Notes: generated from the letters alone by a model not told the origin. A DNA stretch of 64,000 bases from Candidatus Daviesbacteria bacterium (GCA_016187025.1 JACPKM010000001.1:62001-126000); one strand, 5' to 3'; positions 30,372 to 39,394 are shown, counted from the first letter of the stretch. Program-made: numbers and translations.

Positions 30372-30655
30372 TACCATATGACTTTTCCTAATATATCCTC
30401 TTCCTTTATCCAACCAAACGTTCTGCTATCAGTGCTCATCTTTTCATTATCTCCCAATATAAAAAGCTGGCGGTTATCCAGCATTTTTATACGCTTGACA
30501 ATCTTTTTCCCATTTTTTGTAACTACCACTAAATCCCCTATTTTTAACCCCAATAGTTTCCACCAATTAAAACTTAAGATATCCTGACCTGGTTTTAAAG
30601 TAGGGAGCATAGAGTTGCCGTATATAGTAAAACGGGAGAAAGGAGATAACTTCAC
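30365..30655 (-). CDS. sodX: S26-family peptidase, likely Ni-SOD maturation protease
   Basis: 96 residues with the signal-peptidase-like fold: YGNSMLPTLKPGQ (catalytic serine), GDLVVVTKNGKKIVKRIK (catalytic lysine region) and FILGDNEKMSTDSRTFG. It begins with GTG overlapping the TGA stop of the Ni-SOD gene (GTGA). In other bacteria the companion SodX cleaves the SodN leader to expose the nickel-binding histidine; the coupling here supports the same role. Confidence 0.87.
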   Translation of the reverse strand: MKLSPFSRFTIYGNSMLPTLKPGQDILSFNWWKLLGLKIGDLVVVTKNGKKIVKRIKMLDNRQLFILGDNEKMSTDSRTFGWIKEEDILGKVIWYQ

Positions 30656-31080
30656 TTTTTAGAATCTTCAAAGGCTTGAGCAATTTTATCTACTGCGTCT
30701 ACCAGCTCTTGAGCTTTTAGTGCATCTACTCCTCTTTTGTTCTCAGAACAGAGTTTAGTTGTTTTCCAAACTAAATCATGCAAATCAGGGAATTTTTCCA
30801 AGTGTTCTGCTTTAAAATAGTCTGTCCACAAAATCAGTACCTCCCTCTTGCAAGTTTCTGCATGTTCTTCTTTGACCTTAACCATTCTGACAAAGTTGTT
30901 TCTGTCTGAAACTTCTGGATTCTCTCTTGGTAGCTGATTAATCTTTTGCACCATAGTTAAAACAGTCTTGGCCGCTAACTGTGCAGCGTGAGGATCATAG
31001 ATTCCACAAGGAATATCACAATGAGCAAAGACTGGAGTAACTGGTAAAAGTTTATAAAGAGTATTCAGGATTTTACTCAC
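30652..31080 (-). CDS. sodN: Nickel superoxide dismutase
   Basis: 142 residues. The nickel hook HCDIPCGIYDP appears after an 18-19-residue leader (ending PVFA) that must be removed to free His1; the His1 amine and side chain plus two cysteines bind Ni. The remaining helical bundle has the family motif LWTDYFKAEHLEKFPDLHDL. It converts superoxide to oxygen and hydrogen peroxide. Notable in a CPR-like genome. Confidence 0.93.
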   Translation of the reverse strand: MSKILNTLYKLLPVTPVFAHCDIPCGIYDPHAAQLAAKTVLTMVQKINQLPRENPEVSDRNNFVRMVKVKEEHAETCKREVLILWTDYFKAEHLEKFPDLHDLVWKTTKLCSENKRGVDALKAQELVDAVDKIAQAFEDSKK

Positions 31081-31144
31081 ACATTTATATTGTCTCCTTT
31101 CTAGGAAAATATTCAGTAATTAAAATTATAATAACGCCTGGCTT

Positions 31145-31801
31145 TTACCTCTGTTCTAACTTTCTTGAAAGTAACTCTCTCATAATAAGAATGTGTTCAG
31201 ATGGAAAGGGATCTTCCTCCATGGTGCTCAAGCCTATTTGCCTTGCTACTTTTCTGCTGGCTATTCTCTCAACTACCTGCCTTGGGTCTGGTTCCTTATT
31301 GCTATGGAATCTAAGGTAATCTGCCTCTTGCCTTAACATATCTTCTACCTGACTGCGCGATCCATCCTCAAATGGATCTTTTATTACAAATAGTTCTCTT
31401 GCTTCAGGTGGACAGGTTCTGTAAGCCCTGAGGAGTTTAATCCCCCTTCTAAGCAAATCAAAAACTTGTTCTATATGTTCTTTCTTAAGCGTGCCTCTGA
31501 TACCTTGAACAGTGTAATACCCCCTTTCATTATCTTGAGGAAATACTGATATCAATATAAAGTGACCCTTACGAGAATACGGGGATGTGCTATTACTTAT
31601 ATCCACCCCAACTTTCCCTGTTGGGGAATAATTCTCCCGCGTTAGCTGAACTCCCAATGTCCACCTAAGTTGACTGGTAGCAGGATCAACCTCCGAAACG
31701 CTTATATTCCCTAGCTCCCCTCCTACTACTAATAATAAATTTTGGGATTGGGCTAATAACTCTCTAATTTCGCTTACTCTACTCCCTTCTTCTATACCCA
31801 T
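31145..31801 (-). CDS. Hypothetical protein
   Basis: 218 residues, soluble, mixed alpha/beta. No recognised motif; a region IRGTLKKEHIEQVFDLLRRG and the C-terminal charged helix are the only distinctive parts. It lies downstream of the BrnT-type pair in the same orientation. Coding status rests on the long open frame. Confidence 0.5.
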   Translation of the reverse strand: MGIEEGSRVSEIRELLAQSQNLLLVVGGELGNISVSEVDPATSQLRWTLGVQLTRENYSPTGKVGVDISNSTSPYSRKGHFILISVFPQDNERGYYTVQGIRGTLKKEHIEQVFDLLRRGIKLLRAYRTCPPEARELFVIKDPFEDGSRSQVEDMLRQEADYLRFHSNKEPDPRQVVERIASRKVARQIGLSTMEEDPFPSEHILIMRELLSRKLEQR

Positions 31802-31873
31802 TAATTTATTATACTCCGTCCATTTGCCAATCCTTCTGTAGGCAATTTCACTTTTTCCAAATATTCTCCTACA

Positions 31874-32152
31874 TCAAAGGCTGCTTAATTTTTCTTTAAT
31901 CCACATTCTAGCCAGGGTAGTTGGGCCTACTCCTTTATGAAATGCTTTCTCGCGTAGTTTTTGAATGTCCTTTGGAGTAAATCTGATAGTCAGTGTATCT
32001 GTTTTATTTGCTTGATGGAACCCAACTAAAGTTCCCTCATTGATCTCATCCAGAGCAGAATGTGTATCCCAAAAGTTTGCCTCTTCTTCCAATGTCTTAA
32101 AAGGCTTCATAGGTTCCATTGTCCCAGTTTTAACTATCTTAATTTTTACCAT
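31874..32152 (-). CDS. BrnA-like ribbon-helix-helix antitoxin
   Basis: 92 residues. The C-terminal half TLTIRFTPKDIQKLREKAFH...TTLARMWIKEKLSSL is a CopG/ribbon-helix-helix DNA-binding motif; the N-terminal half would bind the toxin. Overlaps the toxin gene by 14 bp and follows it, the order usual for BrnT-BrnA. Confidence 0.75.
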   Translation of the reverse strand: MVKIKIVKTGTMEPMKPFKTLEEEANFWDTHSALDEINEGTLVGFHQANKTDTLTIRFTPKDIQKLREKAFHKGVGPTTLARMWIKEKLSSL

Positions 32153-32447
32153 TTTGTTCTCCTACCGTTTGCAAAACAAATTCCCGATAAAAGCTTCGTT
32201 CTTCTCTGCTAGCAGGTCTAGCTGTAACTAACCCGTAAACACCCTTTTTTCTTCTTGATCCGATTACTACAGTCAGAAATCTGCCCGCTTTAGTCTTACC
32301 AATTAAAAGTAATTTATTTTCTCTACCTTTAATATAAACATAATTTTCATCGATAACTTCTCTTGCTTCCGATACCTTTACATGATGTTTCGCGATATGC
32401 TTATATCTGCTCTTTTCAACAATTAGTTGCTCAATTACAATATTCAT
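32139..32447 (-). CDS. BrnT-like toxin
   Basis: 102 residues from the ATG at 32447 (a start at 32474 would overlap trxB). HIAKHHVKVSEAREVIDENY is the family pattern of BrnT RNases, followed by strands LLLIGKTKAGRFLTVVIG and TARPASREERSFYREF. It is close behind trxB. Confidence 0.7.
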   Translation of the reverse strand: MNIVIEQLIVEKSRYKHIAKHHVKVSEAREVIDENYVYIKGRENKLLLIGKTKAGRFLTVVIGSRRKKGVYGLVTARPASREERSFYREFVLQTVGEQNGKN

Positions 32448-32470
32448 TGTAACACATTGTCTTACACAAA

Positions 32471-33403
32471 TCAACCTTTTAGATTTTCCAAATATTCCTC
32501 CACATCTAAGGCAGCCTTAGTACCCATTCCTGCTGCTGTGACTGCTTGTTTATATCTTTTGTCTGCCACATCTCCTGCAAAAAATACCCCTTGTACTGAA
32601 GTTTGCGTTTCATCACGGACTATAATATAACCTTTTTCATCCAGCTCCAGCTGGCCTTTTAAAAAACCTGTATTGGGTTTGTGCCCAATTGCAACAAATA
32701 CCCCCTCGATATCCAACGTGGTCATCTCAGAAGTCTTAACATTTTTAAGTTTTACCCCTGTAACTTTTTCCTCACCTAATACCTCTTCTACTATTGAGTC
32801 CCAAATAAACTTAACATTAGGCTTTGACTTGACTAGGTCTTGCAAAGCAGGCTGAGCCCTAAGAGAGTCTCTTCTATGAACTAGAGTAACTGACTTGCAA
32901 TGTTTAGATAGATGCTGGGCTTCTCTCATCGCAGCATCCCCCCCTCCAACCACAATTACATTTTTGCCTTTAAAAAATAACGCATCACAAACTGCGCAAG
33001 CAGAAACCCCTTTCCCTCTTAATCTTTGTTCAGAAGAAAGTCCAAGCCACATAGCTGAGGCACCTGTTGCAATTATTACCGAATCTGCTTTAATCTCCTG
33101 AGTTTCAGTTTTAATAGTGAAAGGTTTTTGCCTAAAATCAACGGATAAAACGTCTTCCGCCACAAAACGGGTATCAAATCTTTCGGCTTGCTGCCTCATT
33201 CTCATCATCAACTCAGGTCCCCCAATACCCTCCGGAAAACCAGGGAAATCATCGACATCAGTTGTTAGCATCAACTGCCCTCCGGCTTCTCTACCGGCAA
33301 CAACTAAAGGATTTAGGTTACCCCGGGCTGTGTAAATTGCTGCAGTAAGACCCGCAGGCCCAGATCCAATGATAACAAGCTTTTCAACTTGGGTATCTTT
33401 CAT
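32471..33403 (-). CDS. trxB: Thioredoxin reductase
   Basis: 310 residues. FAD-binding GSGPAGLTAAIYTAR, NADPH-binding VVGGGDAAMREAQHL, redox centre CAVC (in SACAVCDALF) and C-terminal FAGDVADKRYKQAVTAAGMG. Electrons pass from NADPH through FAD to thioredoxin-like proteins, of which several are encoded in the window. The redox centre is CAVC rather than the usual CATC. Confidence 0.95.
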   Translation of the reverse strand: MKDTQVEKLVIIGSGPAGLTAAIYTARGNLNPLVVAGREAGGQLMLTTDVDDFPGFPEGIGGPELMMRMRQQAERFDTRFVAEDVLSVDFRQKPFTIKTETQEIKADSVIIATGASAMWLGLSSEQRLRGKGVSACAVCDALFFKGKNVIVVGGGDAAMREAQHLSKHCKSVTLVHRRDSLRAQPALQDLVKSKPNVKFIWDSIVEEVLGEEKVTGVKLKNVKTSEMTTLDIEGVFVAIGHKPNTGFLKGQLELDEKGYIIVRDETQTSVQGVFFAGDVADKRYKQAVTAAGMGTKAALDVEEYLENLKG

Positions 33404-33412
33404 TACTTCTCT

Positions 33413-33637
33413 CTACCTTCTCCTAGAGCTTGGCGTTGATTCTCTAGCTGAGGAGGTTGCTGTAGCAGAAGGCGAAGCTTCTATCACGCCCATAGCAGTA
33501 GGGGTTGGTGTAACCTCTACTTCCTGGTTAACCTGGGGTGAAACTGGAGGCTGAAATCGACCTCTGAGCCACACCAGATATCCGGCTATTACAACTAAAA
33601 CAAGGATAATAACGACTATTGTTACGTTTCGGGTCAC
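33413..33637 (-). CDS. Small membrane-anchored Pro/Thr/Ser-rich protein
   Basis: 74 residues: one N-terminal membrane helix (TIVVIILVLVVIAGYLVWL), then a low-complexity tail rich in Pro, Thr, Ser and Ala ending in ARESTPSSRRR. Nine bp downstream of trxB on the same strand. Function unknown; coding is supported by the clean N-terminal anchor. Confidence 0.5.
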   Translation of the reverse strand: MTRNVTIVVIILVLVVIAGYLVWLRGRFQPPVSPQVNQEVEVTPTPTAMGVIEASPSATATSSARESTPSSRRR

Positions 33638-33676
33638 CTACTTAACACCTCCTTCGGACAGAAAGCTAAGGTTATC

Positions 33677-34351
33677 TTACACAAAGGTGGCCTTTGTTTC
33701 AACACTTTTATTTTTGGGTAAGATCAAAGCTGCAGCCAAAACCCCAAAGGCCACGCCTAAAATAGCTCCCCCTACCACATCAGAAAACCAGTGCTCTCCT
33801 AAATAAATCCGTGTTAATGCCATAAAAAAGGCTAGGCCAACAAGAGCAGATAAGATAATGAACTTAACAAAAAGATTCATTGATGAAAACATCACCAAAA
33901 GAATGAATACTGTGATTAGAAAGTAAGTTCTGGCAACATGTCCTGAAGGGTAGGAAAAATTAGTATGAATGTAAAAACTTGGCAAGTGTGTTTCTATCAC
34001 AGACCTATGCATAAAAACAGGAGTTCCGGGATGGTATAAAACAAGCTTACCAAAAATTTCAGCTGTTGTTGCAGGCACTATTAACAACCATCCTACAAAT
34101 GCCCAAAATTTAAGCCTTAAGATAGCCAAAAAAGCCATTACTAAAGCTATCCCCACTGTTATCTCTGCGCTTCCCAGTAATGAAAAGGAGGAGAATTCAT
34201 CATCAAACGATCTCGGTATTCTGTCTTGTAACTTTACCGTAGTATCAAAATCCAGCTGAGTCCACATCTCTTTGGCAACTGTATAGGAGGCAATGGTAAA
34301 TAGGATCAGGCAACCAACAAAAATTAACCACAAAAAAAGTTTTGATTTCAT
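33677..34351 (-). CDS. PAP2-family membrane phosphatase
   Basis: 224 residues with five or six membrane helices. The tripartite phosphatase signature is partly seen: PSGHVARTYF (central SGH) and RIYLGEHWFSDVVGG (third motif). The family dephosphorylates lipid pyrophosphates such as undecaprenyl-PP. The first motif (KxxxxxxRP) is not obvious, with FGKLVLYHPGTPVF standing in its place. Confidence 0.8.
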   Translation of the reverse strand: MKSKLFLWLIFVGCLILFTIASYTVAKEMWTQLDFDTTVKLQDRIPRSFDDEFSSFSLLGSAEITVGIALVMAFLAILRLKFWAFVGWLLIVPATTAEIFGKLVLYHPGTPVFMHRSVIETHLPSFYIHTNFSYPSGHVARTYFLITVFILLVMFSSMNLFVKFIILSALVGLAFFMALTRIYLGEHWFSDVVGGAILGVAFGVLAAALILPKNKSVETKATFV

Positions 34352-34361
34352 CGAAGATAAA

Positions 34362-34814
34362 CTACTCTGCCACTACACTACCACGCAAGGAAGCATTTAA
34401 ATGATCATGATACCGGAAACTTCCCTTATCAGGAAAAGCTAAAGAACGTTTTTCTCCTGGCTTTAACAAATCTATTGTATTTAAGGGAGGATAATCTGTG
34501 TGTTGTGGGTGGGGAGAAGAATCTACCTGATGAGGCGCAGAGTCGTTATTTACCCAGGTGACAGTTTGCCCTGCTTTAATGCTAACGGTTTGGGGAGAAA
34601 AACCAGCTTTTGTAATCATTACAATAGCTTCTTGTTGTTGTGCAGAAGAAGAGGATTCCCCAGTTGCAGCCGGAGATGGAGTTACAGAAACATTGGTCTT
34701 AGAAGGTGTTTGCTGGGAAAGAGTCTGACTTTTACCAGAGTTAACAACAAGAAAGTATCCTACAATCAAAACAACTAAAACTATCCCCAAACCAACCACT
34801 AAGTTTCTGTTCAT
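34362..34814 (-). CDS. Cupredoxin-like secreted protein lacking the copper cysteine
   Basis: 150 residues. Membrane anchor at residues 5-25, Ser/Thr/Gln-rich linker, then a plastocyanin-type domain (KAGFSPQTVSIKAGQTVTWV, first ligand in NDSAPHQVD). The usual C-x-x-H ligand loop reads YHDHLNASLRG, with aspartate in place of the cysteine and no methionine. It may bind a different metal or none. Confidence 0.75.
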   Translation of the reverse strand: MNRNLVVGLGIVLVVLIVGYFLVVNSGKSQTLSQQTPSKTNVSVTPSPAATGESSSSAQQQEAIVMITKAGFSPQTVSIKAGQTVTWVNNDSAPHQVDSSPHPQHTDYPPLNTIDLLKPGEKRSLAFPDKGSFRYHDHLNASLRGSVVAE

Positions 34815-34879
34815 ATCTTATCTTAATAATTAACATATCTTCAACTGAAAGTCCATTGTCTATTATTTTGAGGACTTGT

Positions 34880-35077
34880 TCATTTTTTCTTTAGTACCGG
34901 TAAACCAGTTTTTTGCACCTCCATTGCCTCAAATCCCTGAGGTAGCTCAATTGCATTTGAACCCATTTCCCGGGAAAAATAATATATAGTTTGTTTTTTA
35001 CCACTACCCCGCAGGATAACTTCTTTGCTATGCAAATAGTACTTTTGACCTCTTGAATTAGTGAAGTCGTAGGCCAT
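34880..35077 (-). CDS. Small hypothetical protein
   Basis: 65 residues, beta-rich, with a Lys-rich C-terminus. A strong GGAGGTGA ribosome-binding site lies 11 bases before the ATG. It contains FTNSRGQKYYLHSKEVILRG and IYYFSREMGSNAIELPQGF, a small beta-sheet pattern common in CPR genomes. No function known. Confidence 0.6.
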   Translation of the reverse strand: MAYDFTNSRGQKYYLHSKEVILRGSGKKQTIYYFSREMGSNAIELPQGFEAMEVQKTGLPVLKKK

Positions 35078-35098
35078 ATATACTAATTTTCACCTCCT

Positions 35099-35350
35099 TT
35101 AAGTTTTATTTAAAACTCTTCCCATAAACAAAAGCAGTAAAGACCCAGCTATTGCAACCAGAAAAGTTTGGAGGTTAAAGACAGTTACACTAACTCCAAA
35201 TAATAAATTTCCCAAAAAGCCTCCCAGCAATGCCCCGGCAATTCCTAAAATAATTACGCCAAGAATCCCTCCTTTAGCAGGAGAAGGATCAATTAAGTTT
35301 GCCACTACACCAGCTATAAATCCCAATACAATCCAAGATAGGACATTCAT
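35099..35350 (-). CDS. GlsB/YeaQ/YmgE-family membrane protein
   Basis: 83 residues from the ATG at 35350 (a start at 35359 is possible). Three hydrophobic segments: LSWIVLGFIAGVVANLIDPS, GILGVIILGIAGALLGGFLG and a C-terminal helix. Family members are often stress-induced. A paralogue is encoded at 39395-39646, and the two bracket the signalling block. Confidence 0.8.
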   Translation of the reverse strand: MNVLSWIVLGFIAGVVANLIDPSPAKGGILGVIILGIAGALLGGFLGNLLFGVSVTVFNLQTFLVAIAGSLLLLFMGRVLNKT

Positions 35351-35470
35351 ATAAAGCATATTAATTTATCCCAATAAGAGAACAAATAATTTTTTGTAAG
35401 AGTTAGGCAATAAATATACTGTTTTTTTTCTAAAAAATGTAAGAAAATTGCAATAATAACCTAGAGGGCC

Positions 35471-35500
35471 TTGCAGATTCTTTATAGTGGACGTTATAAT
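35471..35500 (+). promoter_or_regulatory. Promoter of the response regulator gene
   Basis: TTGCAG (35471-35476), 18-bp spacer and TATAAT (35495-35500). The predicted transcription start falls at or 1-2 bases before the ATG at 35509, so the message would be leaderless. Confidence 0.65.
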
Positions 35501-35508
35501 CTCTCTTG

Positions 35509-36180
35509 ATGGCTAAATCTATATTAATAGTCGAGGATGACACCGGCTTACAAAAGTATCTCAAAGAACTACTGCTTGATAACGGCTTTGTTGCCCAAAT
35601 TGCTCCTGATGGAGTGACTGCTTTAAATAGCATATCTAAACTCCCACCTGATTTAGTAATTCTTGATTTGGGACTACCTAATATGAGCGGAGAAGCAGTG
35701 TGCTTGGAATTAAAGAAAAAGTATCCTCAAATCCCTGTAATAATTTTGACTGCAAAAGATAGTGTTTCTGATATTGTGCAAGGGCTAAATATGGGTGCAG
35801 ATGACTATATGACCAAACCATTTGTAGCTGATGAGCTGCTTGCCAGAATAAAAGCAAGGCTGCGGATTAGTGGTGCAAGTGATGTAACACTAAAAATTGC
35901 AGATTTAGAGCTGGACAACAATACTCTGGAGGTAAAACGGGATGGAAAAAATATCCAGCTTACCCCCCAAGAGTTTAAATTACTTCAGTATCTGATGAAC
36001 AATAAAGGGAGGATTTTAACGCGGGAGATGATTTTAAACAGAGTCTGGCTTTACTCACAAGATATTGAAACCAGAGTGGTTGATGTATACATGGGATATT
36101 TAAGGAAAAAGGTTGATAATGGTTGGGATAAAAAGCTTCTTCACTCTGTCAGGGGCTTTGGGTATATGATTAAAGAATAA
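35509..36180 (+). CDS. OmpR/PhoB-family response regulator
   Basis: 223 residues. Receiver domain with acidic pocket in LIVEDDTG, phospho-acceptor Asp near residue 53 in LVILDLGLPNMSG and lysine in TKPF; C-terminal winged helix (NIQLTPQEFKLLQYLMNNKG, VVDVYMGYLRKKVD). The ATG at 35509 is preferred to TTG at 35506. The likely partner kinase is on the opposite strand beyond the P-loop gene. Confidence 0.92.
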   Translation: MAKSILIVEDDTGLQKYLKELLLDNGFVAQIAPDGVTALNSISKLPPDLVILDLGLPNMSGEAVCLELKKKYPQIPVIILTAKDSVSDIVQGLNMGADDYMTKPFVADELLARIKARLRISGASDVTLKIADLELDNNTLEVKRDGKNIQLTPQEFKLLQYLMNNKGRILTREMILNRVWLYSQDIETRVVDVYMGYLRKKVDNGWDKKLLHSVRGFGYMIKE

Positions 36181-36181
36181 C

Positions 36182-37351
36182 TTAACCAGTCTTCCGGGCC
36201 AGCAATCCAATGGGTTGATAAATATTTGTATTATTAAGATACGGGATCAGAACTACTCTCCCCTGCTCTGAGTCAGGTGGGATTCCTAACGCTTCCTCCT
36301 GATACTCCTGAGAGTAAGCTAATTTCATGGCGTACAAATGCCGGTAATATACATTCACCATGGGAAATGAGCGGGGTAAAGAGGCTCTTATGGCTTTTTT
36401 TTCATTCCCTGGTAACCCTGACCAGTTCATAACCTCTGTCTCGAATTGTAATCTGACTTTTTCAAACCTTCCCGGACGCGCCCCTTCACGGATTGCAACT
36501 AAGGAAGAAAGAGAACCTAAATCTGTAATAAGATTAAACCGTGCTAAGAAAAACTCTACCTCCTCCTCTTCTTCTGCGGTAAGTTTTATATTGTGTACAT
36601 TCTCATATGTTATTTTTGGTGGTTTTCCCCGAGCTGATAAAAATTTTAATATTAAATCTGTAGACCCATTTCTAAGATTCAGGGCGGTATCTTGAATATC
36701 CGAATTACCTGGCACTACTAAAGATAAAATATTTTCAGGAAACTGCCGGAAGACATCACCAAGGTGGGCTGCTAGTCTACCCTCTTTTCCAATCCCTGCT
36801 ATATCACCTACAACTTCTCTAGCAACATTTAGTCTTAATCTCTGGGCGAAGGGATGAGGGTCTGCCGGTCTTGATGCCCTCTGAATTGCCTCTTGTAGGT
36901 GTGATGCTATGTGTTGAGCTGCCCAATTCCAGATAGGAGGAGTCCATTTACCTCTATCACACTCTTCATCTGGGCCAATAGGTGTTATTGAGTTACCTGC
37001 AAAATCTCTTCCTTGCCTCATCTCAGCAGTCAGCGTTGCTTCTGATAGTGAGACACTAGTTCCAGAAGTAATTGCTGTTAACCAAATACGCCCAACACTT
37101 CTATGCAGCAATTCCTGTGCAAGCTGGCTAGTTAAAGTGGTCTTACCTGCACCTGACTCCCCTGATATTACTACACCAACAACTCTAGGATCCTGCAATC
37201 TGCTAAATAACCAGGGAGCCAGTGGTTCGCCCCGCGAAGTTATTGCACTGTATAAAACCTCAGCTTGTCCGGCTCGAGGGCCTTTTTCAAGTTTCAGTGG
37301 AATTCTACCCTCACCGGTTTGCTTAAGTACTTCAGGTCCAACTATACTCAT
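36182..37351 (-). CDS. P-loop NTPase coupled to the histidine kinase
   Basis: 389 residues. A Walker A motif, ISGESGAGKTTLTSQLA, lies near residue 80, and the region HLGDVFRQFPENILSLVVPG may contain the second acidic site. No further domain is recognised. The start overlaps the kinase stop by four bases (ATGA), a tight coupling that points to a signalling or regulatory ATPase or kinase. Confidence 0.6.
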   Translation of the reverse strand: MSIVGPEVLKQTGEGRIPLKLEKGPRAGQAEVLYSAITSRGEPLAPWLFSRLQDPRVVGVVISGESGAGKTTLTSQLAQELLHRSVGRIWLTAITSGTSVSLSEATLTAEMRQGRDFAGNSITPIGPDEECDRGKWTPPIWNWAAQHIASHLQEAIQRASRPADPHPFAQRLRLNVAREVVGDIAGIGKEGRLAAHLGDVFRQFPENILSLVVPGNSDIQDTALNLRNGSTDLILKFLSARGKPPKITYENVHNIKLTAEEEEEVEFFLARFNLITDLGSLSSLVAIREGARPGRFEKVRLQFETEVMNWSGLPGNEKKAIRASLPRSFPMVNVYYRHLYAMKLAYSQEYQEEALGIPPDSEQGRVVLIPYLNNTNIYQPIGLLARKTG

Positions 37352-38517
37352 GGTTTTAATTTGGGCAAAGAGACTTCTACTCTTGTGCCTTGGTTAGGTT
37401 TAGAATGAATTTTTAACTTTCCATGAAGTCTGGTCACAATATCTTTTACCAAAAAAAGACCCAACCCCAACCCTTCTCTATCATGTCCTTTACCATGATG
37501 GAATCCTTCAAGAATTTTGGATATATCTTGTTTATGAATACCTATTCCCTGATCTTGAACCTGAACAACAAGGTAAGAGTTTTTATGGTTTAAGGTAATA
37601 AGAACTTGTGTATTTGACTGTGAAAATTTCACTGCATTATCAACCAGATTAGTAAACACCTGAAGAATCTTATCATAGTCTCCAATTACCTGGTCTGAAC
37701 TGTTACCCAGCTCATCTTCAATTTCTAATTTCCTTTCAGGATGGGAGAATTTAAAATCTGAACAAACTCTGACTAAAATGTCTCTTAGTTTACATTCTTT
37801 CAGATAGTATTGAAACTTACCATTCTTAATATTATTAATCTCAAGTAATTCGTTTACCAAAAGAGTTAATCTGTTTGTTTCCCAATATAGCTGCTCTACC
37901 CACCTTGATTCTGGTGTATTTGCACCACCTAACTTGCTTTTTAGAAGCTGTGCGTATCCATTTACTGAAGTTAAAGGAGTTCTTAACTCGTGAGCAGCCA
38001 TCGAGATAAACAAATCCCTTGTTTCCAGAGCCTTTCTGGTTTCATCATATAGCTGTGTTTTGCGAATAGAAAGTGTTGCCAAAGGGGTAAACAACCGTAA
38101 TATCTTATATGTTTTTTCACTAAAGTATTGCTTCTTAGTTGACTGCAAAGCCAATACCCCAATTGAAATATTACGATATGAAAGTGGTGCTGCAATGATA
38201 GAATGAATATTGACTTGTTTTAAAAAAGGATGGATCCGGGACAAGTGAGAAACATTTAGAATCTTCATTTTCTGTTGTTTAAATACCTGATACATTGATC
38301 CTCTAGGGCGGTTTTTAATCTTATAAAAACCTGGGGAACTAGCATATACCCGCTCAAGTCCATTTTTTCCATCCAAAAAAAGAGAGCCATATTCAGCGTC
38401 TAATAATTTAATTGATTCATCTACAATAAGCTTATGTGTTACTTCCGGGGTAAGAGGAACTAAAAATTTTAACCCTGATTTGTAAATTTTTTCCAGTACA
38501 TCATCATTCATTGCCAT
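37348..38517 (-). CDS. Histidine kinase with GAF sensor domain, soluble
   Basis: 389 residues. N-terminal GAF-type domain (about 25-165), HisKA with phospho-accepting histidine in AAHELRTPLTSVNG, and an HATPase with N box DNAVKFSQ, G1 QDQGIGIH and G2 GLGLGLFLVKD. No membrane helices, so the signal is cytoplasmic. Probably phosphorylates the neighbouring response regulator. Confidence 0.92.
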   Translation of the reverse strand: MAMNDDVLEKIYKSGLKFLVPLTPEVTHKLIVDESIKLLDAEYGSLFLDGKNGLERVYASSPGFYKIKNRPRGSMYQVFKQQKMKILNVSHLSRIHPFLKQVNIHSIIAAPLSYRNISIGVLALQSTKKQYFSEKTYKILRLFTPLATLSIRKTQLYDETRKALETRDLFISMAAHELRTPLTSVNGYAQLLKSKLGGANTPESRWVEQLYWETNRLTLLVNELLEINNIKNGKFQYYLKECKLRDILVRVCSDFKFSHPERKLEIEDELGNSSDQVIGDYDKILQVFTNLVDNAVKFSQSNTQVLITLNHKNSYLVVQVQDQGIGIHKQDISKILEGFHHGKGHDREGLGLGLFLVKDIVTRLHGKLKIHSKPNQGTRVEVSLPKLKP

Positions 38518-38679
38518 ATATTCTAATCCTATAATGTTTTATTGGCAAGGTTAATATCTGTATGACTTGTGTAAGATATTGGTAAATAAATTGTAAATCC
38601 AGTATCTTTTTCTTAATTCTTACCTGATTATTATTTACTTTTTATCCCTTATTTTTACAATGTGTGAGATAAATTACTT

Positions 38680-39345
38680 ATGCTATCAGAAAACATTTCA
38701 AAAAAAGTTTTTAATTACTTTCAATCCTCAACTATCACTAGGTTTAAGAAAAAGGATATTGTCCTGCACCCAGAACAAAACACTTCCTTGGTTTTTTCTA
38801 TCAAAAGTGGCTTTGCCAGAGCGTATAGGATCTCAGAAGACGGAGACGAACTGACCTTAATGATTTTAAAGTCTGGAGATATCTTTCCTTTGGCTATTGG
38901 AATCCTCTCAGACCACAATAATTACTACATTGAAGCTATAACCTCTTTAGAGGTTTACTCTGCCAAAGAAGACCTTTTTCTAAGCTTTGTCAAAAGCAGA
39001 CCAGAAATTTTTTATGAACTGATGACAGATACGCTAGCCCAATTTAATAATTTACTTGCCAGGATGGAAAACCTGGTAATCGGTAAGGCTTATTCAAAGG
39101 TTGTTTCTACCCTTTTGTCTTGTGTGCAAAGTTTTGGCCAGAAAAAAGGAGATAATGTAATTTTAAACTTACCCTTAACTCATAAAGATATTGCAAATTT
39201 GGCAGGCATTACCAGAGAAACTACCTGTTTAGAAATGAAAAAATTGGTCAACAAGGGGTTAATTTCAAAAAGCGGAAAACTATTTATAGTCACTAATTTG
39301 AAACAACTAGAAGAAGAGGTGTATGAGCCACCGCTTCACTACTGA
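38680..39345 (+). CDS. Crp/Fnr-family transcription regulator
   Basis: 221 residues. Cyclic-nucleotide-binding-like barrel (VFSIKSGFARAYRISEDGDE, ILKSGDIFPLAIG), dimer helix, and HTH (LPLTHKDIANLAGITRETT). Neither a cysteine cluster for an FeS site nor the full cAMP-binding arginine is seen, so the effector is unknown. Its proximity to redox genes suggests redox or metabolic control. Confidence 0.88.
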   Translation: MLSENISKKVFNYFQSSTITRFKKKDIVLHPEQNTSLVFSIKSGFARAYRISEDGDELTLMILKSGDIFPLAIGILSDHNNYYIEAITSLEVYSAKEDLFLSFVKSRPEIFYELMTDTLAQFNNLLARMENLVIGKAYSKVVSTLLSCVQSFGQKKGDNVILNLPLTHKDIANLAGITRETTCLEMKKLVNKGLISKSGKLFIVTNLKQLEEEVYEPPLHY

Positions 39346-39394
39346 TTCCTTTTTGTGTGAATCTATATTAAATGAACGTATCGGTGGAATGTTA

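Noticed and set aside
36182..37351. Zeta toxin or NLR-type defence ATPase
   Set aside because: Only the Walker A motif is clear; no repeat sensor domain or zeta-specific residues are seen, so the call stays at P-loop NTPase.
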